The notes beneath the pieces were generated by a model, which was given only the letters and a program-made list of their open reading frames with translations, made no database searches and was not told where the DNA came from. A stretch of DNA of 64,000 nt from NCBI RefSeq assembly GCF_012290005.1, contig NZ_JAAXMS010000006.1, positions 248,001 through 312,000 of the forward strand. Reading direction: 5' to 3'. Below are positions 24,628 through 33,390 of the stretch, piece by piece (position 1 is the first letter of the stretch; each line of letters begins with the position of its first letter). Position numbers and translations under genes: made by a program. This stretch comes from Crateriforma spongiae. GTDB lineage: Bacteria > Planctomycetota > Planctomycetia > Pirellulales > Pirellulaceae.

Positions 24628-25008
24628 ATGGATGAGAATTCAATCGGGACAATTGTCGTTGATTGTGCCGTCAAGTTGCACAAGTCTCTTGGTCCAGGGT
24701 TGCTGGAGAATGTGTACGAAGCCGTGCTTGCGAAACAGTTGCAGCAAGCTGGATTGAGGGTTCAAAGGCAGAGGCCGATTCCCATCCGATTCGATGGCTT
24801 GACGTTTGACGAAGGCTTTCGCGCCGATTTGGTCGTCAATGGTCTGGTGATACTCGAACTGAAATCGATCGAGAAAGTGCATCCTGTTCACAAGAAGCAA
24901 CTGTTGACCTACCTGAAGTTGATGGATCTAAAGCTTGGTTACCTGTTGAACGTCGGCGATGAGTTGATGAAGAACGGAATCACTCGGGTCATCAACGGTC
25001 AGCTCTAG
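24628..25008 (+). CDS. GxxExxY family protein
   Basis: 126 aa from ATG 24628 (MDENSIGTIVVDCAVKLHKSL); ATG 24622 is also possible. The name-giving motif is GPGLLENVYEAVL. A PD-(D/E)xK-like core follows: FRADLVVNGLVILELKSIE, then HKKQLLTYLKLMDLKLGYLLN. The family is small, widespread and of uncertain function, with a nuclease-like fold. The gene sits inside a tandem array of hairpin repeats (24425-25292) that continues on both sides, and a degenerate repeat end is visible at 25030-25068. This suggests that gene and repeats have moved or spread together. Confidence 0.87.
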   Translation: MDENSIGTIVVDCAVKLHKSLGPGLLENVYEAVLAKQLQQAGLRVQRQRPIPIRFDGLTFDEGFRADLVVNGLVILELKSIEKVHPVHKKQLLTYLKLMDLKLGYLLNVGDELMKNGITRVINGQL

Positions 25009-25009
25009 C

Positions 25010-25292
25010 GTTCGTGCTTGGTCGCACGGAGCATCTTTGTGCGGCTATCGGTTGCCGGTGTAGCTGTTTTTCTCACGGAGACACGAAGGCACGGAGGAAG
25101 AGAGTGGGTGAGGAAGGCTGGGGATCGGATTCCGTGAAATCTCCGTGCCTTGGTGCCTTTGTGAGAGGTTATTGATTGCCGGTGTAGCTGCTTTTCTCAC
25201 GGAGTCACGAAGGCACGGAGGAGGAGAGAGGGTGAGGAAGGCTGGGGATCAGATTCCGTGAAATCTCCGTGCCTTGGTGCCTTTGTGAGAGG
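25010..25292. repeat. Tandem hairpin-repeat array, right part
   Basis: A degenerate unit end at about 25030-25068 and two nearly identical 124-bp units, with the CTCACGGAG arm at 25072 and 25196 and the opposite arm ending GTGAGAGG. The unit sequence matches the left part at 24431. Spacer text TTGCCGGTGTAGCTG links successive units. Confidence 0.85.
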
Positions 25293-25340
25293 TGATTCGA
25301 CCACGGGAATCGCATCAGGTGGGAGTGCCACCGGCGCATG

Positions 25341-25375
25341 AAAAAACCCCGTCGATCCAATGATGATCGACGGGG
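25341..25375 (-). terminator. Rho-independent terminator of the Cys-rich protein gene
   Basis: An 11-bp perfect stem (CCCCGTCGATC at 25347-25357 with GATCGACGGGG at 25365-25375) is followed on the minus strand by six T residues (A-run 25341-25346). It lies 33 bp after the stop codon at 25408. Confidence 0.88.
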
Positions 25376-25407
25376 CCATGCATTTTCTAATCAAGCTTTA
25401 CAGCGGA

Positions 25408-25929
25408 TCAGTGACCGCAACCGCAAGCCGGAGCAGCTTCGCAACCGCAAGTCGGTTCGATGATTTCGCAGCCGCAGGTGGGCTCGATCACTTCGCAACC
25501 GCAATCGCATCCGTGATTGTGCTTGTTGAACAGCTTCTTGAACAATCCCAGCGGGTTGCAGGGCTTGTGGCAAGGTGCGGGAGCGTCGCAGCCGCAAACC
25601 GGCTCGCAACCGCAGACGGGTTCGCAAACGGCAACTTCGCAACCGCAAGCGGGTTCAACAACCGGTGCGCAGCAGGCGTCGCAAGCGCTGTGACGCTTGA
25701 ACAACTTGCTGAACAGACCGCACTTCGGTGCGGGAGCTTCGCAGCCACAAACCGGTTCGCAAACCGGAGCACAAACGGGCTCGCATCCGCAAACCGGCTC
25801 GCACACGTCACAACCGGAATCACATCCGTGACCACACAACTTGTCAAACAGGCCGAACGCGCTGGCGCTCGGGGCACTGCTGGCGGCAATCGCGAAAGCC
25901 AACAGAGCAGGGACGATTACACGACGCAT
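25408..25929 (-). CDS. Secreted cysteine-rich modular protein
   Basis: 173 aa from ATG 25929. Signal peptide MRRVIVPALLAFAIAASSAP ending SASA. The mature chain has about 32 cysteines, arranged as CEPVCGCEPVC-type strings and IEPTCGCE repeats, separated by three short modules GLFDKLC, GLFSKLFKRH and GLFKKLFNKH. The pattern suggests an extracellular disulfide- or metal-rich structural protein. Planctomycete envelopes contain Cys-rich proteins, but this is not an obvious copy of a characterised one. The gene stands alone with a strong terminator. The opposite strand also has a long open frame, which is a shadow of the repetitive composition. Confidence 0.82.
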   Translation of the reverse strand: MRRVIVPALLAFAIAASSAPSASAFGLFDKLCGHGCDSGCDVCEPVCGCEPVCAPVCEPVCGCEAPAPKCGLFSKLFKRHSACDACCAPVVEPACGCEVAVCEPVCGCEPVCGCDAPAPCHKPCNPLGLFKKLFNKHNHGCDCGCEVIEPTCGCEIIEPTCGCEAAPACGCGH

Positions 25930-26310
25930 CGTGAATTCTCCATGGAAAGGTAACTGAACGGGATTCGCCAGCCGCAACACGTCCGAACGGCCGAGCAACC
26001 GTGGGATGTCGAAAGCGTCGGCCACAGCCATGACAACCTTCGCGACTCCGACGGGTCGACCTTGAAACGTGGGAGGAATCAAAGGCCGGTCGGCGTGTGG
26101 CGGCAAGCGCGACACCGAAATTTGGTGTCGTGAATGGCTATCGGTCAGGTCGCCAATGCGTGATGCGTTGACTTGGCGGGAAATGCCGGTGGCCGCCGGA
26201 ATCGGTGACGATCGCGACGACTTTGACGGTCGCCCGGACCTGTCGGGTCAAGCCGGTCGGTGAACACGGGGAAAGAAGGCTGCCGGATACCGGGCAGCGG
26301 CCCATCGTGA
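25930..26310. other. Intergenic region upstream of the Cys-rich gene and downstream of lutC
   Basis: 381 bp without a gene. It holds an inverted repeat CGACACC-gaaattt-GGTGTCG (26110-26130) that could be an operator or stem. A GC-rich stem-loop near 26279-26298, 13 bp beyond the lutC stop, may end the lut transcript. Nothing else was recognised. Confidence 0.45.
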
Positions 26311-26943
26311 TCAGGGCAGCAGGAAGACCTGGAGCTTGCGGCACCCGTGGGCACCGAGCACGAGGGATTGTTCGATGTCGGCCGTCTTGCTGGGGCCGCT
26401 GACGAAGACGCCGAAGGGCGATTCGATGTTACCGATCCGCTGGTAGGCTTGGTGCATGTTGCTGACGATCTGGCTACGCGAGACGACGATCGCCAAATAC
26501 TGTGCGATGAAGATCAGCACGCGATGCGGCAATGTCGCCCCGTCGATCCAAATGGCACCGTTTTCCGCGACGGCAAACTGGCCCGGTGCGATCGTCCAGT
26601 CCAGCGGCGCGAATTCGTGTGGGTCATCGACCGCGGACGCATCGACGTTTCCATCGACAGCGTCGGGGACCAGCGAACAGATTTGCCCGGCCGACGAAAA
26701 GACGTCGATTCCCCGCAAGATTTCCGCAACTTGTTCCGGCCGGTCGACCAAATGGCTTTCGCCGCCGACCGCCTGCAAGTTTTGCTGAAACACCGCCAAC
26801 GGATCATCGAATTGTGTCACCGACGCCAGATCGATCGGCGGGATCGGTTCGCTGTCGATCACTTGGCCACGCAGCCGGTCCATGATCGCGCGTCGGCTGT
26901 CGGTCGTTGCTGTCACGGATGACTTGACGGTGGATTCATTCAC
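26311..26943 (-). CDS. lutC: Lactate utilization protein C (LUD domain)
   Basis: 210 aa. Third subunit of the LutABC iron-sulfur lactate oxidase, which converts L-lactate to pyruvate. The LUD (YkgG) fold is seen in VFSSAGQICSLVPDAVDG and the C-terminal SRSQIVSNMHQAYQRIGNIE followed by FGVFVSGPSKTADIEQSLVLGAHG, which is diagnostic for LutC. It lacks iron-sulfur motifs, as expected. Its start overlaps the lutB stop by 4 bp (ATGA), showing translational coupling in lutABC order. Confidence 0.88.
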   Translation of the reverse strand: MNESTVKSSVTATTDSRRAIMDRLRGQVIDSEPIPPIDLASVTQFDDPLAVFQQNLQAVGGESHLVDRPEQVAEILRGIDVFSSAGQICSLVPDAVDGNVDASAVDDPHEFAPLDWTIAPGQFAVAENGAIWIDGATLPHRVLIFIAQYLAIVVSRSQIVSNMHQAYQRIGNIESPFGVFVSGPSKTADIEQSLVLGAHGCRKLQVFLLP

Positions 26944-28394
26944 GATGCGTCTCCGTTGGACCGCGTGTTTGCGTGGGCTGTCGCGTTCCCGTTGGCCGAA
27001 TCACGCCGCTGTGGGTTGCCCCGATTGGCGATGTACCACTGACGGAAGCTTTCACGTGGCGGTTTTGGCAATTCGCGTGCCTTGGTCCACGTGTTGAATC
27101 GGTTGTGAGTGACGAAGTGCGGCAAGACACGCAAGGCCGTGCGTCCCATGGATCCGGCGGTCCGGTACAGCCCCGGTCGCTGGAACAAAAACGAAGCCGT
27201 CTTCATCGCGACGCGTTTGGACAACGGCAACAGACCATTGCCGACCAATTCACCACGCCAAGCCAACAGCTGGTGATGCAGTGGGATCTTAACGGGACAG
27301 ACGTCGCTGCAAGAACCACACAAGCTGCACGCATAGGGCAGCGACTTGTACGATTTGGCGTCACGCGATGGCGACAACACACTGCCGATTGGTCCTGGCA
27401 CGGTCGCGCGGTAACTGTGTCCGCCGCTGCGACGATACACCGGGCACGTGTTCATGCACGCGCCACAGCGGATGCAGTGCATGGCGGGGCGGAACGTGTC
27501 GTTGCCCCGCAATCGTGTGCGGCCGTTGTCGACCAAGACGATGTGCAATTCGCTGTTGTCGTCTTTGGGGCCGTGAAAGTGTGACGTGTAGGTGGTCACG
27601 GGCTGTCCGGTTGCGCTGCGGGCCAGCAAGCGAGTGAATACCGACAGATCCGCCAGCGACGGGATCATCTTTTCGATCCCCATGCAGGCGATGTGGACCT
27701 TGGGAAGCGATACGCCCAAGTCCGCGTTGCCTTCGTTGGTACAGACGACAAAGCCGCCCGTTTCGGCGATGCCGAAATTCACCCCCGTAATGCCGACTTC
27801 ACCGGACAAAAATTTGTTTCGCAAATGGTTGCGTGCGGCTTCGGTCAAGTACTGGGGGTCGGACGCGCCGGCATCGGTGCCCAGGTGCGTGTGGAACGTT
27901 TGGCCGACTTCTTCCTTCTTGATGTGGATCGCCGGAAGCACGATGTGGCTGGGCGTTTCTTCGCGAAGTTGGACGATGCGTTCGCCCAGGTCGGTGTCGA
28001 CGACTTCGATGCCGTTGTCTTCCAAGTAGGGGTTCAGCCCGCATTCCTCGGTCAACATCGACTTGCTTTTGACGATGCGTTCAGTGCCGTGCTGTCGCAG
28101 GATCTTCAACACGATCGCATTGTGTTCTTCCGCGTCCGCGGCCCAGTGCACGGTCGCACCGCGGGCGGTCGCGTTGCGTTCGAATTGTTCCAAGTAATCG
28201 CCCAAGTTGGCGATCGTGTGGGTCTTGATCGCCGAAGCACGTTCACGCAAGTATTCCCATTCGGGCACCGATGACGCTTGACGGTCACGTTTGACACGGA
28301 CAAACCACAATGCGTCGTCGTGCCAGTGCGAACGGTCTTCGTTGGTCACGAACGGCTTGGCGGCGGTGGGATGGTCGACGATCGGAAGCTTCAT
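26940..28394 (-). CDS. lutB: Lactate utilization iron-sulfur protein B
   Basis: 484 aa from ATG 28394, which overlaps the lutA stop by 4 bp; the longer frame to 28517 lies inside lutA. The N-terminal LUD domain (KSKSMLTEECGLNPYLEDNG, VVDTDLGERIVQL) is followed by two 4Fe-4S clusters: CIRCGACMNTCPVYRR and CSLCGSCSDVCPVKIPL. The HSYRATVPGPIGSVLSP stretch between them is typical of LutB. It passes electrons within the membrane-associated LutABC complex during lactate oxidation. The C-terminal 30 residues are Asn/Gly-rich and variable. Confidence 0.92.
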   Translation of the reverse strand: MKLPIVDHPTAAKPFVTNEDRSHWHDDALWFVRVKRDRQASSVPEWEYLRERASAIKTHTIANLGDYLEQFERNATARGATVHWAADAEEHNAIVLKILRQHGTERIVKSKSMLTEECGLNPYLEDNGIEVVDTDLGERIVQLREETPSHIVLPAIHIKKEEVGQTFHTHLGTDAGASDPQYLTEAARNHLRNKFLSGEVGITGVNFGIAETGGFVVCTNEGNADLGVSLPKVHIACMGIEKMIPSLADLSVFTRLLARSATGQPVTTYTSHFHGPKDDNSELHIVLVDNGRTRLRGNDTFRPAMHCIRCGACMNTCPVYRRSGGHSYRATVPGPIGSVLSPSRDAKSYKSLPYACSLCGSCSDVCPVKIPLHHQLLAWRGELVGNGLLPLSKRVAMKTASFLFQRPGLYRTAGSMGRTALRVLPHFVTHNRFNTWTKARELPKPPRESFRQWYIANRGNPQRRDSANGNATAHANTRSNGDAS

Positions 28395-29170
28395 GATCGC
28401 TGTGCGGCGGCAAGAGGAGTGGTTTCCAATTCGCGTCCGACCAACACCTCGGACACATGCATGACTTGCAAGCGGTTTTGTTGGCGACGCAAGATTCCCT
28501 GCAAGTGCATCAGACAACTCATGTCGGCCGACACGATCACCTCACTGCCGGAACCCGAATGATCGGCGATCCGGTCGCGACCCATCGCGGCCGACACGTC
28601 CGCTTCATTGACCGCAAACGTCCCGCCGAATCCACAGCATTCGTCGACGCGAGTCAGCGGCATCAGTTCGATTCCCTGAACCTGCTTCAATACCGCGGCG
28701 ACTTTGTCCGGACGCTGCGTCATCCGTTCGCTTTGCGACCCCAGGCCCAATTCGCGCAACCCGTGGCAGCTTTGGTGGACACTGACCCGGTGCGGAAAAC
28801 AGACATCCGGGATGCGACCGCCGTGCATGTCGTGGATGTATTCGCAAAGTTCAAACGTTCGGTCACGGACCGACGTGAATGCGGGGTCGTCGTCGGCGAA
28901 GTACTCCGCGTAGTGGTGCCGCACCATCGCCGTGCACGATCCGGAAGGGCAAATCACGGCGTCGTAACCGGCAAACAGATCGACGAAACGCTGGGCAACC
29001 GGCGCGGTGTCGCTGTTGCACCCGGTGTTGGCCATCGGCTGTCCACAACAGGTTTGTCCGTCGGGAAAGACGACATCCAGACCCAGGCTTTCCAACAGTT
29101 CCAGCGTCGCGACGGCGACCTGAGGAAAGAACTGGTCGATGTAACAGGGAACAAAAAGGGCGACTGTCAT
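28391..29170 (-). CDS. lutA: Lactate utilization (Fe-S) oxidoreductase subunit A
   Basis: 259 aa. Two CCG-type cysteine-rich motifs are present: QTCCGQPMANTG near residue 40 and DECCGFGGTFAVNE near residue 185, which ligate the iron-sulfur cluster in heterodisulfide-reductase-like proteins. The start MTVALFVPCYIDQFFPQVAV matches LutA (glycolate oxidase iron-sulfur type). First gene of lutABC. An 8-bp inverted repeat at 29277-29302 upstream is a candidate operator. No lactate permease or lutR gene is visible nearby. Confidence 0.92.
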   Translation of the reverse strand: MTVALFVPCYIDQFFPQVAVATLELLESLGLDVVFPDGQTCCGQPMANTGCNSDTAPVAQRFVDLFAGYDAVICPSGSCTAMVRHHYAEYFADDDPAFTSVRDRTFELCEYIHDMHGGRIPDVCFPHRVSVHQSCHGLRELGLGSQSERMTQRPDKVAAVLKQVQGIELMPLTRVDECCGFGGTFAVNEADVSAAMGRDRIADHSGSGSEVIVSADMSCLMHLQGILRRQQNRLQVMHVSEVLVGRELETTPLAAAQRS

Positions 29171-29276
29171 CGACGTCGTTGGGGATCGGTGTTGCGGTCA
29201 AGAATAGTGCGGCGCCGGTTTGGGTGTGCAACCGTGCGCCGACCGCCAAGATAACCCATCGTGGGGCAGTGGCGAG

Positions 29277-29302
29277 ATCGTCAACGATCAATCATTGACG
29301 AT
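29277..29302. promoter_or_regulatory. Inverted repeat upstream of lutABC
   Basis: ATCGTCAA (29277-29284) and TTGACGAT (29295-29302) form perfect arms around a 10-nt spacer, about 107 bp upstream of the lutA start. Its place and symmetry suggest a repressor site; no regulator gene is adjacent. Confidence 0.45.
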
Positions 29303-29343
29303 TTTCGCAAAGCAAATTGTTAACCACTTGACGCGGATGTCGA

Positions 29344-30567
29344 TCACCACCGTAAAACCGCGGTTCCCCAAGCCAGTCCGGCGCCGAATCCGCTGATCAG
29401 CACCAAATCGTCGCGTTTCAACCGACCGTCCTTGGCCGCTTCGTCCAGCACCAGCGGAATACTGGCCGCCGACGTGTTGCCATAGCGGTCAAGATTCATC
29501 AGCGCCTTGTCGCCGGCGATGTTCAGCGCCGCGACCGAGGCATCCAAAATCCGCTGGTTGGCTTGATGCAACACGACCCAGTCGATCTGGTCGGCCGACA
29601 AACCGGCGTCGCCCAGCACGTCTTTGCCGCTGTCTTCGATCACGCGGACCGCCCATTTGAAGACCGCGCGACCGTCCATGCGAAAATATTGACCGCCGCA
29701 GGCGTACTGCTCCGGTGTAAGCGGGTGTTTTGATCCGCCGGCCTTGATTTGCAACAAATCCCCGCCGCTGCCTTCGCTGCCCAGTTGATACGACAGCAAG
29801 CCATAGCGATCGTCCGCAGACCCGTCGGCGGCGAATCCGTTGGAATGCGGTGCATCCAACCGCAGCGACACATCGTCGTCTTGGCCCGTATCACCGGCCG
29901 CCGCCGCATCGTTGCCGACCGCAACGTGATCCGGGACCAACAGCACCGCGCCGGCGGCATCGCCGAACAGGGGATAGGTTTTCTTGTCACTGGGATCGAC
30001 CGTGCCGTTCATCGCATCGGCACCGACGACCAAGACACATTGGTGATTACCGCTGGCGACAAACTGTCCCGCGGTGATCAATGCATAAACGAATCCGGCA
30101 CAGGCGGCATTGACGTCCATGGCCGGCGCCAACGCACCCAGCCGTTCTTGCAGCTGGCACGCCGTTGACGGCGTCGGATAGTCAGACGTCATCGTGGCAA
30201 CAATGATCAGGTCGACTTCGTCCGCGGTGCGACCGGCCGACTTCAGGCAATCCATCGCGGCTTGATAGGCCATGTCGCTGGTGGTTTCACCTTCGGCCAT
30301 CACACGTCGTTGCCGAATGCCGGTCCGACGGACGATCCAATCGCTGTCACAGCCCAACGCGGCCAGGTCTTCATTGGTCACGATCTGCTGCGGTGCATAC
30401 GATCCCGTCCCGGCGATGCGAAATCCTGTCAGACGTCCCAAACGACCACGGCCGCTGGGCGTCGTGGTGGGGGCCGGCGACGTGTCATTTCGCAGACGTT
30501 CACGGCGCGTGGACGACCCGCTGGTGGGGCGACGTACCTGTTCGGACGAAATCGGCGTGGAGGTCAT
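29344..30567 (-). CDS. fabH: Beta-ketoacyl-ACP synthase III
   Basis: 407 aa. Starts fatty acid synthesis by condensing an acyl-CoA with malonyl-ACP. Catalytic triad: Cys156 in DVNAACAGFVYAL, His in WVVLHQANQRILD and Asn in NLDRYGNTSAASIPLVLD. The FabH opening GFRIAGTGSYAPQQIVTNEDL starts only at residue 48; the first 47 residues are Ser/Thr/Arg-rich, probably disordered, and unusual for FabH (about 320 aa). A further insert between residues 210 and 260 is Ala/Asp/Gly-rich. No other in-frame ATG lies between the first codon and the conserved core. It is monocistronic here; the usual fab cluster (plsX, fabD, fabG) is absent. Confidence 0.9.
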   Translation of the reverse strand: MTSTPISSEQVRRPTSGSSTRRERLRNDTSPAPTTTPSGRGRLGRLTGFRIAGTGSYAPQQIVTNEDLAALGCDSDWIVRRTGIRQRRVMAEGETTSDMAYQAAMDCLKSAGRTADEVDLIIVATMTSDYPTPSTACQLQERLGALAPAMDVNAACAGFVYALITAGQFVASGNHQCVLVVGADAMNGTVDPSDKKTYPLFGDAAGAVLLVPDHVAVGNDAAAAGDTGQDDDVSLRLDAPHSNGFAADGSADDRYGLLSYQLGSEGSGGDLLQIKAGGSKHPLTPEQYACGGQYFRMDGRAVFKWAVRVIEDSGKDVLGDAGLSADQIDWVVLHQANQRILDASVAALNIAGDKALMNLDRYGNTSAASIPLVLDEAAKDGRLKRDDLVLISGFGAGLAWGTAVLRW

Positions 30568-30734
30568 GGGCGGTCAAACGCGGGATGAACACGCCGGGTC
30601 GGTGCAGGATGCCGGGCCGACGGCGATCGTGTTGCCGGATAATAATGCGATGCCGGTCGACCGACGCGGCAATCCAGCGGCGGTGTCAATTCCGGCCGGC
30701 AAACGCGGTCAATTCAACCATCGGTTCGCCAATC

Positions 30735-32093
30735 ATGAGCGGGAGTATAACGATCAGGCTTCAGCAGCGGCAGACGAACCTGTGGCGGACGCTTTTTCGG
30801 CCACGTTGGACCCACCAATCAGCCCGGTCGATTGCCAGGTCAGCCCGACGGGTCGGCTTTTTCGTCCGACGGTCGATCGCGGGCGTTATTCTGATCGCCG
30901 TACCGCTGCTTGTCACGGGTTGCCGGCCGCGGCAGAGCGACGAAGTCACCCTAATGAAAGTGGCTGGCGGGTCCATGGCCCCGACATGGGTGGGGCGGCA
31001 CGGCGAAGTCCGCTGTCAGCATTGTCTTTCGTCGCTGAGGATCGTCACCGCGATGATGCCGCCCAAAGGGCAGGCGTACGTCTGTCCGTTTTGCGGTGGC
31101 GAAGTGACCAGTCCCGGTGTGGCCGATCGATCGGGCGATGTTGTGGCGGTTCATCACCCCCGTGGCAATGACCACCTCTGGCAGCGTGGCGATTTGGTCG
31201 CGGTGCGACGAAACGGCATTCCGCGTTTGAAGCGATTGGTGGCATTGCCGGGCGATGTGCTTGCCTTGGACGGCTTGCGTTTGACCGTCAACGGTCGTGC
31301 AGCGGGTGACCACTTTGATGCTCCGTTGATCGTCGTCAATCAAGATTGGTTGTCCGATTCAGAAGCCGAGGGGCCTTCATCGGAGGGACGTCCGTTTTCT
31401 TGGTGGCAACCGTCGGACTCACAAGGGCGGCCGGACGGCGGATGGACACGCCAGGATTCTGCCTGGATCGCGGCCCGATCGCGGGACGACGCGATGCCTT
31501 TTTGGCTGGTGTATCGACACCGGAACGTTTTTCATTCGCTTCGTGAGGACAGCATTCGCGACAACTATCCTGGAAACGTGTCGCTCGTGCGACCGTTGTA
31601 CGAAGTCGATCGACTGGTGCTGACGGCCAACGTCCAGGCCCACCCGAACTCCGGTGCGGCGACAGATCTATCGACCAGCCCGTCGGCAAGCGGTGACATC
31701 GAAGTCTATTTCTGGACCACCAATGGTATCGTGATGCATCGACGTCCGCTGCCCCACGAAATGTCTGCGATGCGATTCCACAGCCGCGACGCGGTCTCGG
31801 TGTCAGCGGATCGGAACGCCGAAATTCCGGTGACGCAAAAACGTCCAGTCGCCATCACGGCACCGCAGGGCACCATCGTGGCGGGTTTGTTGTTGGAGCG
31901 CCCGGTCGATTATCGGCTGCGACGAATCGATGCGACGGGGGCGTTTCCGCTGCGTCTGGGCGAAGACCAATTCTTCGTTTTGGGTGACAACGTGCCCGTT
32001 TCGGTCGACAGCCGAAAATGGGGGCCGATCCGACGCGATGATCTCATCGGGTGGATTCCCGCGACGGCCGAACCTACCGCCGCTGGTCGCTGA
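30735..32093 (+). CDS. Signal peptidase I (S26)-like protein with an inserted zinc ribbon
   Basis: 452 aa from ATG 30735. Hydrophobic anchor at about residues 46-62 (SIAGVILIAVPLLVTGC) followed by the catalytic serine box KVAGGSMAPTW (Ser80). A CxxC...CxxC zinc ribbon (C94, C97, C117, C120) comes next, inside the loop where SPase I normally has none. The lysine box PRLKRLVALPGD (Lys166) and the C-terminal box FFVLGDNVPVSVDSRKWGPI (413-432) complete the peptidase. About 220 residues lie between the last two boxes, more than in E. coli LepB. The Ser/Lys dyad looks intact. Cys63 makes a lipobox-like end of the anchor. It is divergent from fabH and converges on lysA (13 bp between stops). Confidence 0.82.
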   Translation: MSGSITIRLQQRQTNLWRTLFRPRWTHQSARSIARSARRVGFFVRRSIAGVILIAVPLLVTGCRPRQSDEVTLMKVAGGSMAPTWVGRHGEVRCQHCLSSLRIVTAMMPPKGQAYVCPFCGGEVTSPGVADRSGDVVAVHHPRGNDHLWQRGDLVAVRRNGIPRLKRLVALPGDVLALDGLRLTVNGRAAGDHFDAPLIVVNQDWLSDSEAEGPSSEGRPFSWWQPSDSQGRPDGGWTRQDSAWIAARSRDDAMPFWLVYRHRNVFHSLREDSIRDNYPGNVSLVRPLYEVDRLVLTANVQAHPNSGAATDLSTSPSASGDIEVYFWTTNGIVMHRRPLPHEMSAMRFHSRDAVSVSADRNAEIPVTQKRPVAITAPQGTIVAGLLLERPVDYRLRRIDATGAFPLRLGEDQFFVLGDNVPVSVDSRKWGPIRRDDLIGWIPATAEPTAAGR

Positions 32094-32106
32094 CCGGCCC
32101 AGGCGA

Positions 32107-33390
32107 TCAATCGGGAATGATCTCGCCACGGGTCAAGTCGTCCATCGTTTCCCGCTGGCGGATCAACTTGGCCGATCCGTCTTCGATCAGGATTTCGGCC
32201 GGACGCAGCTTGCTGTTGTAATTGCTGGCCATCACGAAACCATAAGCACCCGCGTTTTCCAGAATCAGATAATCGCCCACACCGACGGTCGGCAGCATTC
32301 GCGATTCCACGAACCCACCTTCGCGTTGCGTAAAGATGTCGCCAGATTCGCACAGCGGGCCGCCGACGATCGTCGGGACTTCTTCGCGTGCCGCCGCGTT
32401 GCCTTTGATGCTACAGACGCTGATCGGATGATAGGCGCCGTACATCACCGGACGTGCCAAGTCATTGAAACCAGCGTCGACCAAGACGAACAAGTTGTCG
32501 CCGACCTTCTTCACGGCGCGGACTTCGGCGATCAAGTATCCACTTTCGGCTGACAAGAACCGGCCCGGTTCGATTTCCAACTGCAACCGGTGGCCGAACG
32601 ATTCACTCAAGCGGTTCCGAGTGTCGTCCCAGATCTGAAAATACTTTTCGATGTCGACGTATGATTCATCATCCTTGTACGGCACGGGCAATCCACCGCC
32701 GGCGCTGATGGTTTTCAACGTGCGTCCGACTTCGCGAGCCGCCGATTCCATTGCCGCGCCGACTTGGCCCAAGTGTTCCAGATCGGTGCCCGATCCGATG
32801 TGCATGTGCAGCCCCGTCACGGTCACGCCGTTCTGGTCGGCTCGCAGCAGACAGTCGTTGATCTGCGAATGCCAAATACCGTGCTTGCTGCCGTCGCCAC
32901 CGGTGTTCGTCTTTTGGCTGTGCCCGTGTCCGAATCCCGGGTTGATCCGCAAGGTGATCTCACAGCCCGGCAGCCGATTGCCGATTTGGCTGATCATGTC
33001 GGGCGACCCGCAATTGACGTGCAGCCGATGGTCGACACACATCTCCAAAGCTTGGCGGTCAAAAATGTCGGCGGTGTAGACGATTTCGTGGGTCCCCGGA
33101 CCGCCCTGGTATCCGGCCTTCATCGCCCGGTGGATTTCGCCCGCGCTGACCGCGTCGACGACAACCCCGCGTCGTCGCATCCGTTCCAAGATCGCGATAT
33201 TGCTGCACGCCTTTTGTGCGTAGCGGATCACGTCGAACGATTTCAGCTGTTCGATCCGCTGGTCAATGACGTTTTGATCGTACACGTACAGCGGTGTGCC
33301 GTACTGGCCGACCAAATCGGCGATCGTCTGTCCGGCAATTTCGGTGCGGGCGGTCGGAAAAGCAGTGGTGGCGGCCATCGAACGCGTCAT
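32107..33390 (-). CDS. lysA: Diaminopimelate decarboxylase
   Basis: 427 aa. Decarboxylates meso-diaminopimelate to L-lysine, PLP-dependent, last step of lysine synthesis. PLP lysine is Lys60 in VIRYAQKACSN. Other family segments: RINPGFGHGHSQKTNTGG, HMHIGSGTD, the glycine loop ISAGGGLPVPY, EPGRFLSAESG and the C-terminal GGPLCESGDIFTQ with the active-site cysteine. YLILENAGAYGFVMASNYN closes the fold. Second ATG at 33378 is possible. No other lysine or peptidoglycan gene is adjacent. Confidence 0.94.
   Translation of the reverse strand: MTRSMAATTAFPTARTEIAGQTIADLVGQYGTPLYVYDQNVIDQRIEQLKSFDVIRYAQKACSNIAILERMRRRGVVVDAVSAGEIHRAMKAGYQGGPGTHEIVYTADIFDRQALEMCVDHRLHVNCGSPDMISQIGNRLPGCEITLRINPGFGHGHSQKTNTGGDGSKHGIWHSQINDCLLRADQNGVTVTGLHMHIGSGTDLEHLGQVGAAMESAAREVGRTLKTISAGGGLPVPYKDDESYVDIEKYFQIWDDTRNRLSESFGHRLQLEIEPGRFLSAESGYLIAEVRAVKKVGDNLFVLVDAGFNDLARPVMYGAYHPISVCSIKGNAAAREEVPTIVGGPLCESGDIFTQREGGFVESRMLPTVGVGDYLILENAGAYGFVMASNYNSKLRPAEILIEDGSAKLIRQRETMDDLTRGEIIPD

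Noticed and set aside
25360-25953. 197-codon Ala/Ser-rich frame opposite the Cys-rich gene
   Set aside because: It is produced by the repeats of the minus-strand gene, which has a signal peptide and a terminator.
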